Source: Chloroflexota bacterium
GTDB taxonomy: Bacteria > Chloroflexota > Anaerolineae > Aggregatilineales > UBA2796
Assembly (NCBI GenBank): GCA_021325095.1
Contig: JAJPHV010000011.1
Span: 1 to 63,985 of the forward strand
Reading direction: 5' to 3'
Length of the DNA: 63,985 nt
Numbering within the stretch: position 1 is the first letter of the stretch; every line of letters starts with the position of its first letter. Below, in pieces: positions 61,246 through 63,985 of this stretch. Made by a program: the position numbers and the translations under genes. The notes under the pieces are model-generated. The model saw only the letters and a program-made list of their open reading frames with translations. It did not search any database and had not been told where the DNA came from.

Positions 61246-61689
61246 TTAGCGAGGTGAGAATAGCCAGGCGATGAACAAAGTGCCGATTAGTAGCACAAGC
61301 AGCACAATCAACATATCGCGTGCTAGATTAACGCTACCATTGCCGACTAGTCGTGCCAATTGAGGATTGTCAGCGAGATAGCGTACTGCAATTTTAGAAC
61401 CTGCATTCGCGTGGAGGAATCGGTAGAATCGTCCGGTGATTTGTTCAGTGTTTGTGAATTCATTGCCGTGATTGTCCAGATACTTGTACGTGACGTGGGC
61501 AGTTTTCCCTGACCTCGGAGCATCCGTCGTGGAAAGCCCAATGACTTCCGCTTCAGTCTCAATACCCGATTTGCGCAGTCCTTCGGCAATGCGCCGTTCA
61601 CGTGTTACAATTATGGCCGTTGTTGTCCCAACCCAGACAACCCCGAAAATACCGCATACTGATGCGAGAGGTTTGAGGTCTACTGTCAT
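61246..61689 (-). CDS. DUF3592-like membrane protein
   Basis: 147 residues: an N-terminal membrane helix (about 8-28), an extracytoplasmic beta domain (ETEAEVIGLSTTD, HVTYKYLDNHGNEF, KIAVRYLADNPQLARL) and a C-terminal helix (MLIVLLVLLIGTLFIAWLF). This is the DUF3592 arrangement, function unknown. AGGAG precedes the ATG. The gene is more AT-rich than its neighbours, which hints at later acquisition. Confidence 0.7.
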   Translation of the reverse strand: MTVDLKPLASVCGIFGVVWVGTTTAIIVTRERRIAEGLRKSGIETEAEVIGLSTTDAPRSGKTAHVTYKYLDNHGNEFTNTEQITGRFYRFLHANAGSKIAVRYLADNPQLARLVGNGSVNLARDMLIVLLVLLIGTLFIAWLFSPR

Positions 61690-61764
61690 TCGGCTGTACT
61701 CCTGGTTAAGAACCCTCGCAAATATTATTGATTATATTGCAAAATAGGTTTTCCATTCGTAGTT

Positions 61765-63660
61765 ATGCCCTGGAACCGCGATATGACGACTTTCGTTCCC
61801 TCCGAACACATTCAAACGATCCTCAAGAATCTGCCGCGCAAACCCGGCTGCTACCTGATGAAAGACGAGCACGGGACGGTCATCTACGTCGGCAAGGCCA
61901 TTGACCTGCACAGCCGCGTGCGCAGCTACTTCGACAACAGTGTCACCGATCCCAAGACGCTCACCCTGCGCGGCCTGATCACCGACATCGAGTTCCTGGT
62001 GATGCCCAGCGAAATCGCGGCGCTGCACACCGAATACCACCTGATCCAGCAGTACAGGCCGCGCTTCAACATCCGCTTCAAGGACGACAAGCGTTACCCA
62101 TACATTGCCGTGCGCTGGGGCATGGATTACCCGAAGGTCGAAATCACCCGCCGCATGGAACAGGACGGCAGCCGCTACTTCGGGCCGTACACAGCGGCCT
62201 GGTCGGTGCGTGAAACGCTCGACGTGCTGCGCAAAGCCTTCCCCTACCTGACCTGTGACCGGGACATCACCGGCAAGGACGAGCGGGCCTGCCTGTACTT
62301 CGACATCAAGTTGTGCAACGCGCCCTGCATCGGCAACGTGAACCGAGAGGAGTACCGGGCCGGGATTCAAAACCTGATGGACTTTCTGGGCGGGCACAGC
62401 GAGGCCATCATCCGGCAAACGAAGGCGCGCATGATGGAACTGGCCGAATCGCTCGACTTCGAGCGGGCGGCGGCCCTGCGCGACCAGTTGGCGGCGATGG
62501 AGCGCGTCGTTGAGCGGCAAAAGGTCGTCGCGCCTGTCAACATCGACCAGGACGTGATCGCCTTCGCGCAGGAGAAGGCCGATACCTGCGTGCAGGTGTT
62601 GTTTATTCGCGGCGGCAGGCTGGTCGGGCGCGAGTATTTCCTGCTCGAAGGCGCGGACGAAACCAGCGATGCCGAAATCCTGGGCAACTTCGTCACCCAG
62701 TTTTACCAGGAAGCCGCTACCATCCCCTCCGAAGTGCTGCTCCCGCACGAGGTCGAGGAGGCCAAACTGCTAGAGCAGTGGCTCCGCGACAAACGCGGCG
62801 GCAAAAAAGTCTCGATCACCGTGCCTCAGCGCGGCGGCAAAAAGGAACTGGTCAACATCGCCGTCGAGAACGCGAAGGAAACGCTGGCGATGCTCCGGGC
62901 GCAGTGGGCCAGCGACACCAACAAGCAGACCGAAGCCATGAACGAGTTGCAGTCGGCGCTGAACCTGCCGCAGCCGCCCAACCGGATCGAGTGCTTCGAC
63001 ATCAGCACGCTGCAAGGTACGGCCACGGTTGCCAGCCGCGTTGTCTTTGTGCAGGGCACGCCGCGCAAATCCGAGTACCGCAAATTCAATATCCGCACGG
63101 TTTCGGGCGAGCCGAACGATTTCCAGTCGATGCGCGAGGCGTTGACGCGCCGTTTTGCCCGCTACGTGGAAACCATGAATGAGACGATCACCGCGCCCGG
63201 CCAGAAGGACAAGGACGAGACGTGGCGCTTGCTGCCCGACCTGCTCATCATCGACGGCGGCAAGGGCCAGTTGGGGGTCGCGGTGGAGGTGCTGCAAGAA
63301 TTTCACCTGCTCGGTCAGGTCCCGGTGGTCGGCCTCGCCAAGCAGTTCGAGGAGATTTTCCTGCCCGGCAAGCCCAACCCGGTCATCCTGCCCCGGCGCT
63401 CACAGGCGCTGTACCTGCTACAGCGCGTCCGCGACGAGGCGCACCGCTTCGCCATCACCGCCAACCGCACGCAGCGTACCAAAAAGGGCCTGGTCAGCCA
63501 GTTGGAAACCGTGCCCGGCGTTGGCCCGGCGCGGCGCAAAGCGCTGCTCAAGGCGTTCAACAAGGACATCGACGCCATCCGCAGCGCCAGTATCGAAGAC
63601 CTGATGAAAGTGCCGGGCATCAACCGCCAGATCGCCGAAGCGGTCAAGGCCAATCTGTAG
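61765..63660 (+). CDS. uvrC: UvrABC excinuclease subunit C
   Basis: 631 residues, makes both incisions in nucleotide excision repair. GIY-YIG domain (KPGCYLMKDEHGTVIYVGKA), UVR motif (MMELAESLDFERAAALRDQL), RNase H-like domain (IECFDISTLQGTATVAS, DLLIIDGGKGQLG) and C-terminal helix-hairpin-helix repeats (TVPGVGPARRKALLKAF). Start ATG 61765 or 61783. Confidence 0.97.
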   Translation: MPWNRDMTTFVPSEHIQTILKNLPRKPGCYLMKDEHGTVIYVGKAIDLHSRVRSYFDNSVTDPKTLTLRGLITDIEFLVMPSEIAALHTEYHLIQQYRPRFNIRFKDDKRYPYIAVRWGMDYPKVEITRRMEQDGSRYFGPYTAAWSVRETLDVLRKAFPYLTCDRDITGKDERACLYFDIKLCNAPCIGNVNREEYRAGIQNLMDFLGGHSEAIIRQTKARMMELAESLDFERAAALRDQLAAMERVVERQKVVAPVNIDQDVIAFAQEKADTCVQVLFIRGGRLVGREYFLLEGADETSDAEILGNFVTQFYQEAATIPSEVLLPHEVEEAKLLEQWLRDKRGGKKVSITVPQRGGKKELVNIAVENAKETLAMLRAQWASDTNKQTEAMNELQSALNLPQPPNRIECFDISTLQGTATVASRVVFVQGTPRKSEYRKFNIRTVSGEPNDFQSMREALTRRFARYVETMNETITAPGQKDKDETWRLLPDLLIIDGGKGQLGVAVEVLQEFHLLGQVPVVGLAKQFEEIFLPGKPNPVILPRRSQALYLLQRVRDEAHRFAITANRTQRTKKGLVSQLETVPGVGPARRKALLKAFNKDIDAIRSASIEDLMKVPGINRQIAEAVKANL

Positions 63661-63704
63661 CGCTAACCTCACCCGGCGCACTCCCCAATGGGCAGAAGTC
63701 CCTC

Positions 63705-63733
63705 TTGACATGCTCGAACATTTGTGCTATCCT
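63705..63733 (+). promoter_or_regulatory. Strong sigma-70-type promoter at the window end
   Basis: TTGACA (63705-63710), 17-nt spacer, TATCCT (63728-63733). It points out of the window; the 250 nt downstream hold no ORF of note, so the product is a long leader or an untranslated RNA. Confidence 0.7.
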
Positions 63734-63774
63734 ATCGCTCACGCTGCTCCTTCCAACAGCCGCAGACGAAATAA

Positions 63775-63812
63775 CGCCTGATCTCGTGACCTGTTTTTCA
63801 GGTGATCAGGCG
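63775..63812 (+). other. Bulged 14-bp hairpin in the leader
   Basis: CGCCTGATC (63775-63783) pairs with GATCAGGCG (63804-63812), and ACCTG with CAGGT inside, with a 5-nt bulge and a T5 loop. It starts about 35 nt after the expected transcription start. No other feature is supportable in 63813-63985. Confidence 0.55.
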
Positions 63813-63985
63813 AGTTCGATTGTGCAGTAACAAAAAAGATAATAGGCCTTAGTCCGCTTCAACGGGCTTCGTAATCTCAGCTGGACTTTACACATGACAA
63901 TGCTCCGTCAATCGTGAACACGTGCGGGAACTCTCAAAAGCTCTCGGACTTTTCGAATATCGGGCGAACCTTACGACATTGAAAA

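Noticed and set aside
61732..62748. 338-codon minus-strand ORF opposite uvrC
   Set aside because: Shadow of uvrC; no recognisable motif.
63661..63985. tmRNA, RNase P or 6S RNA after the terminal promoter
   Set aside because: No recognisable start or core motifs of these RNAs in the visible 250 nt.

Overview
The window is a high-GC bacterial chromosome segment. A Chloroflexota (Anaerolineae-like) host is my best guess. This is inference from gene content: System I cytochrome c maturation, F420-type LLM oxidoreductase, HTH-fused citrate synthase, NMT1/THI5-like ABC uptake, and a dispersed C-rich palindromic repeat. No 16S or marker search was possible. I found no tRNA, rRNA or CRISPR array.

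Layout. (1) 1-6.7 kb: a VKOR-like disulfide protein (+) and, on the minus strand, a partial cytochrome c maturation operon (ccmE, ccmF, ccmH, ccmG-like, a CcmI-like protein, a lipoprotein and a tiny ccmD-like gene). ccmA, ccmB and ccmC are not here. (2) 6.8-22.3 kb: a multihaem cytochrome island. It encodes a 17-haem cytochrome with a four-cluster FeS protein, an NrfD-type quinone protein and a 46-residue membrane protein; two nonahaem cytochromes with a b-type/c-type fusion; a NapC/NirT nonahaem protein; a soluble nonahaem paralogue; and a decahaem protein made of two pentahaem repeats. I count 64 c-type haem motifs. CRP/FNR-like palindromes sit in front of the ccm operon and in the cytochrome intergenic regions. 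(3) 22.9-26.9 kb: haem supply genes (AhbD/NirJ-like radical SAM, HemA, protoporphyrinogen oxidase). Regions 1-3 look like one functional block: make haem, attach it, and move electrons from quinol to surface-exposed cytochromes.

(4) 27.1-32.6 kb: an isopropylmalate/Re-citrate synthase-like enzyme divergent from an HTH-citrate synthase, then ribosomal protein L25, a degenerate CPBP protein and an SH3b protein. (5) 32.7-37.9 kb: a restriction-modification island with three different restriction endonucleases and two methyltransferases. It is flanked on one side by 3'-end scraps of two of its own endonuclease genes fused to the first codons of a class III aminotransferase. (6) 38-46.6 kb: a pyrimidine/hydantoin catabolic and uptake operon (dihydropyrimidinase, LLM oxidoreductase, beta-ureidopropionase, NMT1-type ABC transporter), interrupted by a DUF559 endonuclease gene between inverted copies of the dispersed repeat.

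(7) 46.9-48.5 kb: a DUF4258/DUF2283 toxin-antitoxin-like pair whose toxin reading frame is broken exactly at a slippery heptamer, a hypothetical gene and an SDR. (8) 48.7-55.9 kb: MoxR ATPase, NUDIX, CoxE-like VWA, GCS2-type ligase and stand-alone AsnC ligand domain; then an FHA protein and two adjacent 2-TM (SLATT/DUF4231-like) proteins. (9) 56-63.7 kb: CTP synthase with an attenuator-like leader, cysteine desulfurase, MnmA, UvrC and small hypotheticals. The last 300 bases hold a strong promoter and a structured leader that run off the window.

Most unusual: a roughly 100-nt structured leader repeated in front of two unrelated genes (1-102 and 40398-40497), the cytochrome island with its shared operators, the DUF559 repeat element, and the scarred restriction island.
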